Source of the DNA: JAZKFT01 sp040386335
GTDB taxonomy: Bacteria; Bacteroidota; Bacteroidia; Chitinophagales; Chitinophagaceae
Assembly (NCBI GenBank): GCA_040386335.1
Contig: JAZKFT010000035.1
Location: forward strand, 62,001 to 126,000
Length of the DNA: 64,000 nucleotides
Direction: 5' to 3'
A program made the position numbers and the translations under genes. This document shows, one piece after another, positions 26,608-34,855 of the stretch (position 1 is the first letter of the stretch; every line of letters begins with the position of its first letter). Under the pieces are notes generated by a model. That model saw only the letters and a program-made list of their open reading frames with translations. It was not told the origin of the DNA and made no database searches.

Positions 26608-27057
26608 CTATTTCAACTTCATCTGCGCAAAATAGGGGTGTTCGGGATTTACAATCAATTCTCTTTTGTAAGGGTGGATCAACACATCCATGTCTTCCAA
26701 AGGGATCGCACCTAACAGTAATTCATTATCACCCGGTAAAACCATTGCATCTACCACGCACCTGCGATTTTTAAATCTTACTTCTATTGGGCCTGCAACA
26801 TCGTATTCCACCACGCTTCCATCGGCCAGTTGGCCTTTACGTTGTTCTACTATATTCAATTGCAATTGTTCCTGGACGGTTTCGTTGATACACATATATA
26901 CACTGCCGGTATCAACCAACATATTGACAGTCATCCGCTTTACTTCTTCCTCACCAATATGATGGCGTTTTGCTAATCCCAAATCAATTGCATTGATCAG
27001 TTCTATTTCTGCATAAATTACTCCCATGGCTACATTTTTTCCAGTTTGCAAATTCAT
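26608..27057 (-). CDS. Clan AA (retropepsin-like) aspartic protease
   Basis: A 149-residue single-domain protein. MLVDTGSVYMCI (47-58) is the catalytic DTGS motif of retropepsins, and LLLGAIPLEDMDVLI is the matching second conserved block. As with retropepsins it would have to dimerise to form the active site. There is no signal peptide, so it is probably cytoplasmic. It sits between an aminotransferase and RNase Z on the same strand. The physiological substrate is unknown. Confidence 0.8.
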   Translation of the reverse strand: MNLQTGKNVAMGVIYAEIELINAIDLGLAKRHHIGEEEVKRMTVNMLVDTGSVYMCINETVQEQLQLNIVEQRKGQLADGSVVEYDVAGPIEVRFKNRRCVVDAMVLPGDNELLLGAIPLEDMDVLIHPYKRELIVNPEHPYFAQMKLK

Positions 27058-27112
27058 CGTCTGTTATATTCACTTGCTTTCTTCAAAAATAATTAAAATA
27101 TCAACCGTTCTT

Positions 27113-28018
27113 CTACAACACATACGTTACTCCTTCCAGCGCTAACTCCGTATTCTCAAAAACACAAGTAGCTTCCCCCAGCATATCCGTCAAGTCTTCG
27201 TACCGGCTGCTGAAATGTCCAATTAGTAATCGTTTGGCGCCGGCTTTTAAAGCAATATTGGCCGCTTGTTCCGAAGTGGAATGAAAGCGCTGGGTGGCGA
27301 ACATCTCATCCTGTTTCATATAGGTGCTTTCGTGGTAGAGCATATCTACCTCTTCAAAATACTGGCAAAGGTTGGTGTCATAAATAGTATCGGCTGAAAA
27401 AGCATAGGAACGGCCTTCGGAATTTTTATGTGTCAGCAATTCGTTGACGATCGTATCGCCATCGCTGCTGATATAATCTTCGCCCTGTTGCAGGTTGGCA
27501 TAAAAGCTAAAAGGCACCTGGTATAGTTTCGCAGCCCCGGCATTTATTTTACGGGGCAGCTTTTTTTCCCTGAACACAAAGCCATAGCACGGTATGCGGT
27601 GCTGCACAGGGAAACACCAAACTTCCATTTTTTCGTCATCCACAATTCTTGTAAATGAGTCAGGATGAGGGAAAAAGTGAATCGGAAAAGGAAGGTTTGT
27701 AGCAGCTACCCGGAGGTGAATATGAATCACCTGTTCCAGTGCTTCGGGGCCGTAAATATTGAGTGGAACCGTACGGCCGCTAAGGCCCATGCTGGTAATC
27801 AGTCCTATTAAACCGAAATAATGGTCGCCATGCAGGTGGCTGATGAAAATATGGTTGATGCGGCTACCGCGTATCTTGTACTTTACGATCTGCATCTGGG
27901 TGCCCTCACCACAGTCTATGAGAAATACATGGTCTGCAAAGGTGAGTGCCTGTGCTGTGGGGTGCCTGTCAAAGGCGGGGATGGCGGAGTTGTTTCCAAG
28001 TATCGTTAGGCCGAACAA
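27113..28018 (-). CDS. rnz: Ribonuclease Z
   Basis: A 301-residue metallo-beta-lactamase-fold endonuclease that trims tRNA 3' ends. The zinc motif SHLHGDHYFGL (H61, H63, D65, H66) is complete. Later ligands are visible in FSADTIYD, LYHESTY and LIGHFSSRY. The N-terminal LTILGNNSAIPA opening is standard. The length is right for the short (RNase Z-S) form. Confidence 0.95.
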   Translation of the reverse strand: MFGLTILGNNSAIPAFDRHPTAQALTFADHVFLIDCGEGTQMQIVKYKIRGSRINHIFISHLHGDHYFGLIGLITSMGLSGRTVPLNIYGPEALEQVIHIHLRVAATNLPFPIHFFPHPDSFTRIVDDEKMEVWCFPVQHRIPCYGFVFREKKLPRKINAGAAKLYQVPFSFYANLQQGEDYISSDGDTIVNELLTHKNSEGRSYAFSADTIYDTNLCQYFEEVDMLYHESTYMKQDEMFATQRFHSTSEQAANIALKAGAKRLLIGHFSSRYEDLTDMLGEATCVFENTELALEGVTYVL

Positions 28019-28161
28019 TTAGATCTGGTTTAAAAGTTTACAAGTGAAAGGTTAGAGGTACAGATGTTTAAGATTTTAGAGGTTTCGAGATTCGAATATG
28101 CTCTATTTTTTCGAACAGGTTGTTTGGCTGAGACGTTTATTTTATCACAATTGGAATAAAG

Positions 28162-28200
28162 TCACCAATGAACCAATCAACTAATTAACCAATCACTAAT
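28162..28200. repeat. Octad tract at STAS gene stop
   Basis: ACCAATGA ACCAATCA ACTAATTA ACCAATCA CTAAT in 8-base phase. On the minus strand the first unit, GATTAGTG, contains the STAS gene stop TAG. Confidence 0.75.
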
Positions 28201-28576
28201 CCTCCTCCTCATCAAAAAACTCCCGTTCTATTTCCTCCATCTGAACAATATCCCAGGCTTCGCTTAGCGTGGGGGTAATATTCATGGTTTCCAGGAGCTG
28301 TATCTCATCCAAAAATTTTTCTACCTGGGGCTGCACTTCGCATATTACAAACGATGCACCGTTATCATAAAAATTTTGCTGGATGGAAACCAGTGCTTCG
28401 GCCGCCGCCGTATCTAGGGTCTGCACATCCGTCAGTTGCAGAATAATGTTTTTTATATCGTTTTCTAGGTAAGGGTTTAGTAAAACAGTCAATTCTGCTG
28501 TCATATTAGCAGCAATATGCGGCTCAGCTACCTTTATTTCATGGAATTTTTCTTTGGTATCAGTTTTGAGGAGCAT
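28196..28576 (-). CDS. STAS-domain protein (anti-sigma factor antagonist-like)
   Basis: A 126-residue protein. The ATG at 28576 is preferred over 28630 because the first 18 residues of the longer form come from heptad DNA. The STAS fold is seen in the ELTVLLNPYLENDIKNIILQLTDV...LDTAAAEALVSIQQ region, where the usual D-S-S/T phosphorylation site is replaced by LDTAAAEAL, so classical SpoIIAA-type phosphorylation at Ser is not evident, although Thr remains. It ends in a run of acidic residues. A role in partner switching is an inference. Confidence 0.7.
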   Translation of the reverse strand: MLLKTDTKEKFHEIKVAEPHIAANMTAELTVLLNPYLENDIKNIILQLTDVQTLDTAAAEALVSIQQNFYDNGASFVICEVQPQVEKFLDEIQLLETMNITPTLSEAWDIVQMEEIEREFFDEEED

Positions 28577-28921
28577 TTGAAAGCATTTAGGATTTAGGAT
28601 GTTTGATGGCTGATTTTTCTTTAAAAGCAATTAGTGTAAAATTCTTCGCAGTACCGCTCTTTGTGTTTTCAAGATTTCTTCTTCGTTATTGAACTTTTGG
28701 CTTCTGATTATTTGTTTTGCGATTTGTGTACGTCCGTCGATTCTTCTAATCGTTAATAGTCAATCTCCAAAATCAATTGCGACCGGATGCCGGATGATTG
28801 CGAAGGGTAGCAAAGCCAATCATAAATCATAAATCCTACATCAAAAATCTTTACACACAATGTGCATTTTGCACCACACTTGCAAACCGAAAATAATGGT
28901 TAATATTGTAACAACAGAAAG
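28577..28921. other. Intergenic region between STAS gene and clpC
   Basis: There is no coding gene. It holds GATTT/AAATC-type heptads at 28580-28603 and 28816-28850, a fragment resembling the palindromic repeat (GATTGCGAAG...CCAATC, about 28787-28820), and a short dyad before clpC. Divergent promoters for the STAS gene and clpC must lie here. The best clpC candidate is TTG (28880-28882), 18 bases, TAATATTG (28901-28908), one mismatch from consensus. Confidence 0.5.
28862..28874. promoter_or_regulatory. GTGCA-TTT-TGCAC dyad before clpC
   Basis: A perfect 5-3-5 palindrome 47 bases before the clpC start and just upstream of the candidate promoter. It could be a stress-regulator operator. It is not a CtsR site. 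Confidence 0.3.
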
Positions 28922-31501
28922 ATGAAAACAATGGATAATAATTTTTCAGCCCAGGTAAAAGAGATCATCAGTTATAGCCGCGAAGAAGCGTTGCGTTTAG
29001 GCAATGACTTTATCGGCATTGAGCATCTCTTGTTAGGATTGATACGTGACGATGAAAACACCGCCATTAAGATCCTCAAACAATTCAATGTAGATCTATT
29101 TGAATTGCGTAAAGAAGTGGAACTTGCCGTAAAAGACAAGACAGGGAAAAATATCGCCAACATCAACAGTCTCCCGCTTACCAAGCAGGCAGAAAAGGTG
29201 ATTCGCGTCACGGTTTTGGAGGCAAAGGCATTAAAAAGCCAGTTTGTAGAAAGTGAGCACCTGATGATGAGCATCCTTAAAAACAAGGAGAATATTGCTT
29301 CACAGATATTAACCCAGCAATACGGCATGGATTACGATACATTCCGCAACGACCTGGGTATGGTTCATACCAGTGAAAACCCTACAAAATCTGAGTACAC
29401 AGGCGACGATGATGACGATTTTGAAGAAGAAAGAAAAGGTGGCTTTGGCAACCAGCCGGGCAAAGGCAGTGGCCGCCAGCAACAGCAGGCCAATGCTAAA
29501 AGCAAAACCCCCGTGCTGGATAATTTTGGCAGGGATATTACCAAAATGGCCGAAGCCGGAACGCTGGATCCAATCGTAGGCCGCGAACAGGAAATAGAAA
29601 GGGTTTCGCAGATATTGAGCCGCCGCAAAAAGAACAACCCCATTTTGATCGGTGAGCCAGGAGTGGGTAAAACAGCTATCGTAGAAGGCCTTGCCCTGCG
29701 TATTGTTCAGCGCAAAGTAAGTCGTGTATTGTTCGACAAAAGGGTGATTAGCCTTGACCTTGCAGCCCTGGTTGCCGGTACCAAATACCGTGGCCAGTTT
29801 GAAGAAAGGATGAAAGCCATCATGAACGAACTGGAAAAAAACAGGGATGTGATTTTGTTTATTGACGAGATCCATACCATTGTAGGTGCAGGCGGTGCCA
29901 GTGGTTCCCTCGATGCCAGCAATATTTTTAAACCAGCCCTCAGCCGTGGCGAATTGCAATGTATCGGCGCTTCTACTTTAGATGAATACCGCCAGTATAT
30001 AGAAAAAGATGGCGCTTTAGACCGTCGTTTCCAGAAGGTATTGGTGGAGCAACCAAGTGTGGAAGAAACCATCGAGATACTTACCAATATTAAGAGCAAG
30101 TATGAAGATTATCACAATGTTGACTATAGCCCTGAGGCCATTGAAGCCTGTGTAAAACTCAGCGACCGCTATATGACCGATCGCCTGCTTCCCGATAAAG
30201 CCATTGATGTAATGGATGAAGTGGGAGCCAGGGTACACCTCAAAAACATCAACGTACCGGAAAACATACTCGAACTGGAGAAGAAGATCGAGGACGTAAA
30301 ACTGGAAAAGAATAAGGTTGTAAAAAGCCAGCGTTTTGAAGAAGCAGCTTCATTAAGGGATGCTGAAAAACGCCTGGCCGAACAACTCGAGACTGCCAAA
30401 GCCGAGTGGGAAGAAGACAGCAAGAACAAACGCTACCCTATCGATGACGAAGCTATAGCCGAAGTTGTGAGCATGATGACGGGTATACCAGTAAAACGCA
30501 TGGTACAGGCGGAAACAGAGAAGTTGCGTAAGATGAACGAGGACATGCAGGGGATGGTAGTGGGCCAGAACGACGCGATCGTAAAAGTGGTGAAAGCGAT
30601 TCAGCGTAACCGCGTGGGTTTAAAAGATCCAAAGAAACCAATCGGTACATTTATATTCCTGGGTCCAACGGGTGTAGGGAAAACAGAGTTGGCAAGGTCG
30701 CTGGCTAAGTACATGTTTGATAGTGAAGATGCGCTGATTAGGATCGATATGAGTGAGTACATGGAAAAATTCAGTGTGAGCCGGTTAATTGGTGCACCTC
30801 CCGGTTATGTTGGTTACGAAGAAGGTGGACAGTTGACAGAAAAAGTACGCCGCAAACCTTATAGTGTTATCCTGCTGGATGAAATTGAGAAGGCGCATCC
30901 GGATATCTACAATATCCTGTTGCAGGTGCTGGATGATGGTCAGCTTACCGATGGCCTTGGCCGTAAGATCAATTTCAAGAACACGATGATCATCATGACA
31001 TCAAATATCGGTGCCCGGCAATTGAAAGATTTTGGTGATGGCGTTGGTTTTGCGACGGCCAACCGCCAGAGTAATATAGATGAGAACAACAAGGCGGTGA
31101 TTGAAAAAGCTCTGAAACGCACATTTAGCCCCGAGTTCCTGAACCGTATTGACGATGTGGTGATCTTTAACAGCCTTACCAAAGAGAACATTTTCGACAT
31201 CATCGATATCCTGATGAAGAGTGTGCTGAAGCGGATGAACGCACTTGGCTTCTCTTTAGAATTATCTCCGGATGCCAAAGAGTTTATCGCCGACAAAGGT
31301 TACGACAGCCAGTTTGGCGCAAGGCCGCTTCACAGGGCCATACAGAAATACCTGGAGGATCCGCTGGCCGAAGAGATTTTGAACATGACCATTAAGAACG
31401 GCGATGTGCTGATAGGCGACCTGGATAAGGAAAACCAGAAGATCACTTTTACGCTGAAGGAAGGAACAATCAAAGAGATTGATTCTACAAGTGTGGCATA
31501 A
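28922..31501 (+). CDS. clpC: ClpC-type AAA+ unfoldase
   Basis: An 859-residue Hsp100 ATPase that unfolds substrates for ClpP. Two Clp-N repeats (about 1-145), an acidic/Gln-rich linker (158-190), AAA domain 1 with Walker A GEPGVGKT (244-251) and FIDEIHT, a middle region with a UVR-type motif (SQRFEEAASLRDAEKRLAEQL), and AAA domain 2 with GPTGVGKT and LLDEIEKAHP. The C-terminal small domain ends in a polar tail. An ATG three codons later (MDNN) is an alternative start. It is probably a single-gene unit bounded by a terminator. Confidence 0.95.
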   Translation: MKTMDNNFSAQVKEIISYSREEALRLGNDFIGIEHLLLGLIRDDENTAIKILKQFNVDLFELRKEVELAVKDKTGKNIANINSLPLTKQAEKVIRVTVLEAKALKSQFVESEHLMMSILKNKENIASQILTQQYGMDYDTFRNDLGMVHTSENPTKSEYTGDDDDDFEEERKGGFGNQPGKGSGRQQQQANAKSKTPVLDNFGRDITKMAEAGTLDPIVGREQEIERVSQILSRRKKNNPILIGEPGVGKTAIVEGLALRIVQRKVSRVLFDKRVISLDLAALVAGTKYRGQFEERMKAIMNELEKNRDVILFIDEIHTIVGAGGASGSLDASNIFKPALSRGELQCIGASTLDEYRQYIEKDGALDRRFQKVLVEQPSVEETIEILTNIKSKYEDYHNVDYSPEAIEACVKLSDRYMTDRLLPDKAIDVMDEVGARVHLKNINVPENILELEKKIEDVKLEKNKVVKSQRFEEAASLRDAEKRLAEQLETAKAEWEEDSKNKRYPIDDEAIAEVVSMMTGIPVKRMVQAETEKLRKMNEDMQGMVVGQNDAIVKVVKAIQRNRVGLKDPKKPIGTFIFLGPTGVGKTELARSLAKYMFDSEDALIRIDMSEYMEKFSVSRLIGAPPGYVGYEEGGQLTEKVRRKPYSVILLDEIEKAHPDIYNILLQVLDDGQLTDGLGRKINFKNTMIIMTSNIGARQLKDFGDGVGFATANRQSNIDENNKAVIEKALKRTFSPEFLNRIDDVVIFNSLTKENIFDIIDILMKSVLKRMNALGFSLELSPDAKEFIADKGYDSQFGARPLHRAIQKYLEDPLAEEILNMTIKNGDVLIGDLDKENQKITFTLKEGTIKEIDSTSVA

Positions 31502-31520
31502 TGTAATTCATCGATAATTT

Positions 31521-31551
31521 AAAAGGGGCATCATTAACTGGTGCCCTTTTT
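31521..31551 (+). terminator. Terminator after clpC
   Basis: AAAAGGGGCA pairs with TGCCCTTTT (one bulged G) and is followed by T residues, 20 bases past the stop. Confidence 0.72.
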
Positions 31552-31674
31552 CGTTTTCACACATGTGTTTGACCGATGGATTTCAACAATGGTAAGCACG
31601 CGATAGTGGAACAATTACTTCCGTGTTCAACATTTACTACACGTCAACAACCCTCTTTTTTATACCTTTGAAAA

Positions 31675-32202
31675 GTGGCGAAAAAGACAAAATACCATTT
31701 GGGAATTGAGATTGACAAACTAACAAATAGTATAATCAATACTATTTCCGGCGACAGTTTTCCGACTGATATTCATCCGGTATCAAAAGCAGATTTAAAA
31801 AATGCCACTAAGAAAAATGGCTGGCTTTTTAATTGGGCAGGTGAATGTAAACTAACCGACAGGCAGGTTTTCAAACTGACAATTAGGAATAATCCTGATA
31901 TTGTTCAGGGCATTTTAAGCATTAGCGATTACAACGACCACTATTATTTACACCTGATTGAAAGTTCACCATTCAACTTCGGCAAGAACAAAGTTTATGA
32001 AGGAGTTCCTGGCAACCTGTTTGCCTTCACTTGTAAATCTTCGTGGGACAAAGGCTATCAAGGTTTTGTTTCTTTCACTTCCAAGACCAGCTTGATTGCG
32101 CATTATGAAAAAACTTTAGGTGCAACACATGTTGGCGGACATAAAATGGTGATCTTTCCGCAAGAAGCACTCAGGCTAATAAAAAAATATTTTCCAACGT
32201 AA
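31675..32202 (+). CDS. GNAT-like hypothetical protein
   Basis: A 175-residue protein with a GTG start and AT-rich sequence unlike its neighbours. The second half, VYEGVPGNLFAFTCKSSWDKGY then GFVSFTSKTSLIAHYEKTLGA, has the spacing of GNAT motifs A and B (acetyl-CoA loop, helix, then a Y-E-K turn). The canonical Q/R-x-x-G-x-G loop is degenerate (YEGVPG), so acetyltransferase activity is unproven. It is followed after 11 bases by a 62-residue basic protein, suggesting a two-gene unit of the toxin-antitoxin or defence-cassette kind. Confidence 0.55.
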   Translation: MAKKTKYHLGIEIDKLTNSIINTISGDSFPTDIHPVSKADLKNATKKNGWLFNWAGECKLTDRQVFKLTIRNNPDIVQGILSISDYNDHYYLHLIESSPFNFGKNKVYEGVPGNLFAFTCKSSWDKGYQGFVSFTSKTSLIAHYEKTLGATHVGGHKMVIFPQEALRLIKKYFPT

Positions 32203-32213
32203 ATTGTGAGACA

Positions 32214-32402
32214 ATGGGATACATAAAAGAACCTGCAGGTGTTGACTTCCTAGTTGACCCAACACCTTTAACAGCAGCGGATAGGATAAAAATTAGCGAG
32301 ATAATTACTTATTATAAAGAGACAGGTAAAAAAATGTCGCTGCAGAAATCAACGGTAAAAACCCGTTTGACAAGCACAAACAAGAAAAAAGCACTGGCTT
32401 AA
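32214..32402 (+). CDS. Small basic protein paired with the GNAT-like gene
   Basis: A 62-residue protein of no family I recognise. The N-terminal half has a hydrophobic patch (GVDFLVDPTPL) and a helix (ADRIKISEIITYYKETGKKM), and the C-terminal 20 residues are strongly basic with many Lys, Thr and Ser. Spacing of 11 bases to the gene before it implies cotranscription. It could be an antitoxin-like partner or a nucleic-acid-binding peptide; neither is shown. Confidence 0.5.
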   Translation: MGYIKEPAGVDFLVDPTPLTAADRIKISEIITYYKETGKKMSLQKSTVKTRLTSTNKKKALA

Positions 32403-32434
32403 TTTAGATTACAACCACTCTGATGACAAACCAT

Positions 32435-32486
32435 ATGCCGCTAACAAGAGTATTGCAGCAATTGAGGCAAACGGAAATAGCGGCAT
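32435..32486. repeat. Inverted repeat ATGCCGCTA...TAGCGGCAT after the module
   Basis: Perfect 9-base arms 34 bases apart, with an inner ATTGC-A-GCAAT palindrome. It directly follows the two-gene AT-rich module and precedes cmk. The CCGCTAAC core and folded structure recall integron attC sites, but the second core (GTTRRRY) is not seen. Confidence 0.5.
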
Positions 32487-32533
32487 CAACTATTTTGTTT
32501 CATCTTTACCCACTTTTAATGGGTTAGAGTTTT

Positions 32534-33214
32534 ATGAAAAAAATTATCATTACCATCGACGGCTATTCTTCCTGCGGCAAAAGCACATTGGCAAAGCAAT
32601 TGGCCAAAGAACTTAATTATGTGTACATCGACAGTGGCGCTATGTACCGGGCTATCACGCTCTATTTTCTTCGTAACCATATAGACTGGACCAAAAAGAA
32701 ACAAGTGGTGGAAGCATTGGCCAACATTCATCTTGAATTTCATTTCAATCAGCAAAGCCAGCAAAGCGAAATGTACCTCAATGATGAAAATGTGGAGTAC
32801 GTGATCCGCGACCTCGTAATAGCCGAAAAAGTAAGCGAAGTTTCTACCATTAAGGAAGTACGTGAATTTGCAGTGGCAGCCCAAAGGGCCATGGGCAAGA
32901 AAAAGGGTATTGTAATGGATGGACGCGATATTGGCACCACTGTTTTCCCCCAGGCCGAACTTAAAATATTTATGAACGCCGATAACGCTGTCCGGGTGGA
33001 AAGACGGTTTAAAGAGTTGTATGAAAAAAATCCAAACGTCACAATTGAAGAGGTAAAAGACAACCTCGAAATGAGGGACTATATCGACAGTAACCGGGAA
33101 ATAAGCCCGCTGCGAAAAGCCGAAGACGCCATTGTACTCAACAATACTAATCTTACCCCTGAAGAACAATTGATCTTTGCGCTGGGCAAGGCCAGAGATC
33201 TGAAAGTGCTGTAA
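32534..33214 (+). CDS. cmk: Cytidylate kinase
   Basis: A 226-residue P-loop kinase that phosphorylates CMP and dCMP. P-loop DGYSSCGKSTLA (9-20), YIDSGAMYRA (CMP-binding) and MDGRDIGTTVFP are all standard, and the lid region carries RR-F/RKAED. The length is normal (E. coli, 227). It ends 32 bases before the GH32 gene. Confidence 0.95.
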   Translation: MKKIIITIDGYSSCGKSTLAKQLAKELNYVYIDSGAMYRAITLYFLRNHIDWTKKKQVVEALANIHLEFHFNQQSQQSEMYLNDENVEYVIRDLVIAEKVSEVSTIKEVREFAVAAQRAMGKKKGIVMDGRDIGTTVFPQAELKIFMNADNAVRVERRFKELYEKNPNVTIEEVKDNLEMRDYIDSNREISPLRKAEDAIVLNNTNLTPEEQLIFALGKARDLKVL

Positions 33215-33246
33215 GACTTAAATAACGATTGCTAAAACCATTTGCA

Positions 33247-34770
33247 ATGAAGGGATCCCTTTTGTTGATCACTATTGTGTTCATGGGTCTTACCGGCATT
33301 GGCCAGCCGGCATCTTACAAGGAGCCGCATCGCCCGCAGTTCCATTTTTCCCCGCCCGCACATTGGATGAATGATCCAAATGGCATGGTGTTTTACAAGG
33401 ACGAATACCACCTGTTTTATCAGTATTATCCTGACAGTACCGTTTGGGGTCCCATGCATTGGGGTCACGCTGTCAGTAAAGACATGGTGCATTGGCAACA
33501 CCTGCCCATTGCCCTTTATCCCGATTCGCTGGGGTATATTTTTTCGGGAAGTGTTGTGGTTGATAAGAACAATACTTCCGGTTTTAAAAAAGGTGCTGAA
33601 GATCCACTTGTGGCTATTTTCACCTACCATAATATGCCGCGGGAAAAAGCCGGGCAAGGGAATTACCAATACCAGGGAATTGCTTATAGTAACGACAAAG
33701 GAAGGACCTGGAAAAAATATGCTGCCAACCCTGTAATCAAAAACACAGGTGACAAGGATTTTCGTGATCCCAAAGTGTTTTGGCACGCGGAATCCAAACA
33801 TTGGGTAATGAGTTTGTCGGTAGCCAATAAGATCGCCTTCTATCATAGTAAAAATCTCAAAGACTGGGCGAAGACAGGTGAATTTGGAACCGGAGATGGC
33901 AGCCATGGTGGCGTTTGGGAATGCCCGGACCTGTTTCCGATGAAACTGGCAAACAGCAATGAAACCAAATGGATTTTGATCGTAAGCATTGATAAAGGTG
34001 CTCCCAATGGTGGTAGTGCCACCCAGTATTTTGTGGGCGATTTTGACGGTAAGGTGTTTAAGAATGAGAATCCGCCGGCAACCACTTTATGGCTGGACAA
34101 TGGCCCGGATAATTATGCAGGGGTTACCTGGAGTAATATTGCCACTAACAGGCGTTTGTTTCTTGGCTGGATGGGCAACTGGCAATACGCCCAGGTAGTG
34201 CCTACTGAAAAATGGCGCAGCGCCATGACCGTACCCAGGGAACTTACACTGGCAAAAACGGATGGTGGTATCCGTGTTTTGTCAAAGCCGGTAAAAGAAT
34301 TGGAGACTTTAAGAGGTACCAGGAAAAACATTGCGCTTGCGAAGAAAATTAATCAACCCGGTGTTTTAAGCGACATTATGTTGGAATTCGATATCGACCA
34401 ATCATCTGCCAAAGAATTGGGTATCGAATTTTCTAACTCCCTTAATGAAAAAATACAAGTGGGTTTTAGTAAGGAACACAACCTCTTCTACATCGACCGG
34501 GCATTTGCTGGTAAAAATGCATTCAGCAAAGTATTTGCCACCCGGCATTTTGCGAACCGTATTTCTAAAAATAAAAATCTGAAAATGCGCCTGTTAGTCG
34601 ACAGGGCATCGATAGAATTATTTGCCGATGATGGCCAGGTGGCTATGACTGAGATCTTTTTTCCAAACGAAGATTTTACGAACCTGCAATTATACCAGCA
34701 CGATGGTGAAGCTAAATTGTTGCAGGGAATTGTTTATGAATTGAAACCGGGTTTGGGTAAGATGAAGTAA
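33247..34770 (+). CDS. Glycoside hydrolase family 32 (levanase/fructanase-like)
   Basis: A 507-residue secreted enzyme. The ATG at 33247 gives a signal peptide (KGSLLLITIVFMGLTGIGQ), preferred to an upstream TTG. A five-bladed propeller carries the three GH32 signatures: WMNDPNG with nucleophile D43, FRDP (about 175) for the transition-state Asp, and ECPD (about 224) for the acid/base Glu. A C-terminal beta-sandwich follows (LRLLVDRASIELFADDG). It should cleave beta-fructofuranosides such as levan, inulin or sucrose. There is no fructokinase or SusC/D directly beside it. The nearest sugar-uptake locus is 8 kb downstream. Confidence 0.93.
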   Translation: MKGSLLLITIVFMGLTGIGQPASYKEPHRPQFHFSPPAHWMNDPNGMVFYKDEYHLFYQYYPDSTVWGPMHWGHAVSKDMVHWQHLPIALYPDSLGYIFSGSVVVDKNNTSGFKKGAEDPLVAIFTYHNMPREKAGQGNYQYQGIAYSNDKGRTWKKYAANPVIKNTGDKDFRDPKVFWHAESKHWVMSLSVANKIAFYHSKNLKDWAKTGEFGTGDGSHGGVWECPDLFPMKLANSNETKWILIVSIDKGAPNGGSATQYFVGDFDGKVFKNENPPATTLWLDNGPDNYAGVTWSNIATNRRLFLGWMGNWQYAQVVPTEKWRSAMTVPRELTLAKTDGGIRVLSKPVKELETLRGTRKNIALAKKINQPGVLSDIMLEFDIDQSSAKELGIEFSNSLNEKIQVGFSKEHNLFYIDRAFAGKNAFSKVFATRHFANRISKNKNLKMRLLVDRASIELFADDGQVAMTEIFFPNEDFTNLQLYQHDGEAKLLQGIVYELKPGLGKMK

Positions 34771-34807
34771 ACTTCTCAAATGATTGTTGGCAAAGCCAAC
34801 ATAATAA

Positions 34808-34836
34808 GCTGTACGAGACGGGACGTCTCGTACAGC
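34808..34836. terminator. Bidirectional hairpin between convergent genes
   Basis: GCTGTACGAGACG pairs perfectly with CGTCTCGTACAGC around a 3-base loop. A small TTGGC-AAA-GCCAA hairpin precedes it. It lies between the convergent GH32 and T9SS genes. There is no clear U run. Confidence 0.6.
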
Positions 34837-34855
34837 ATCGCTTCGCCTTCGCATT

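Noticed and set aside
28060..28110. tRNA T-loop-like GGTTTCGAGATTCGAA
   Set aside because: No acceptor stem, anticodon loop or cloverleaf can be built around it.
28922..31501. ClpB or ClpA instead of ClpC
   Set aside because: The UVR-type middle segment and lack of the long ClpB coiled-coil M domain fit ClpC.
33232..33906. 224-residue minus-strand frame opposite the GH32 gene
   Set aside because: It is antisense to a complete GH32 catalytic domain with all signatures, and has no recognisable motifs.
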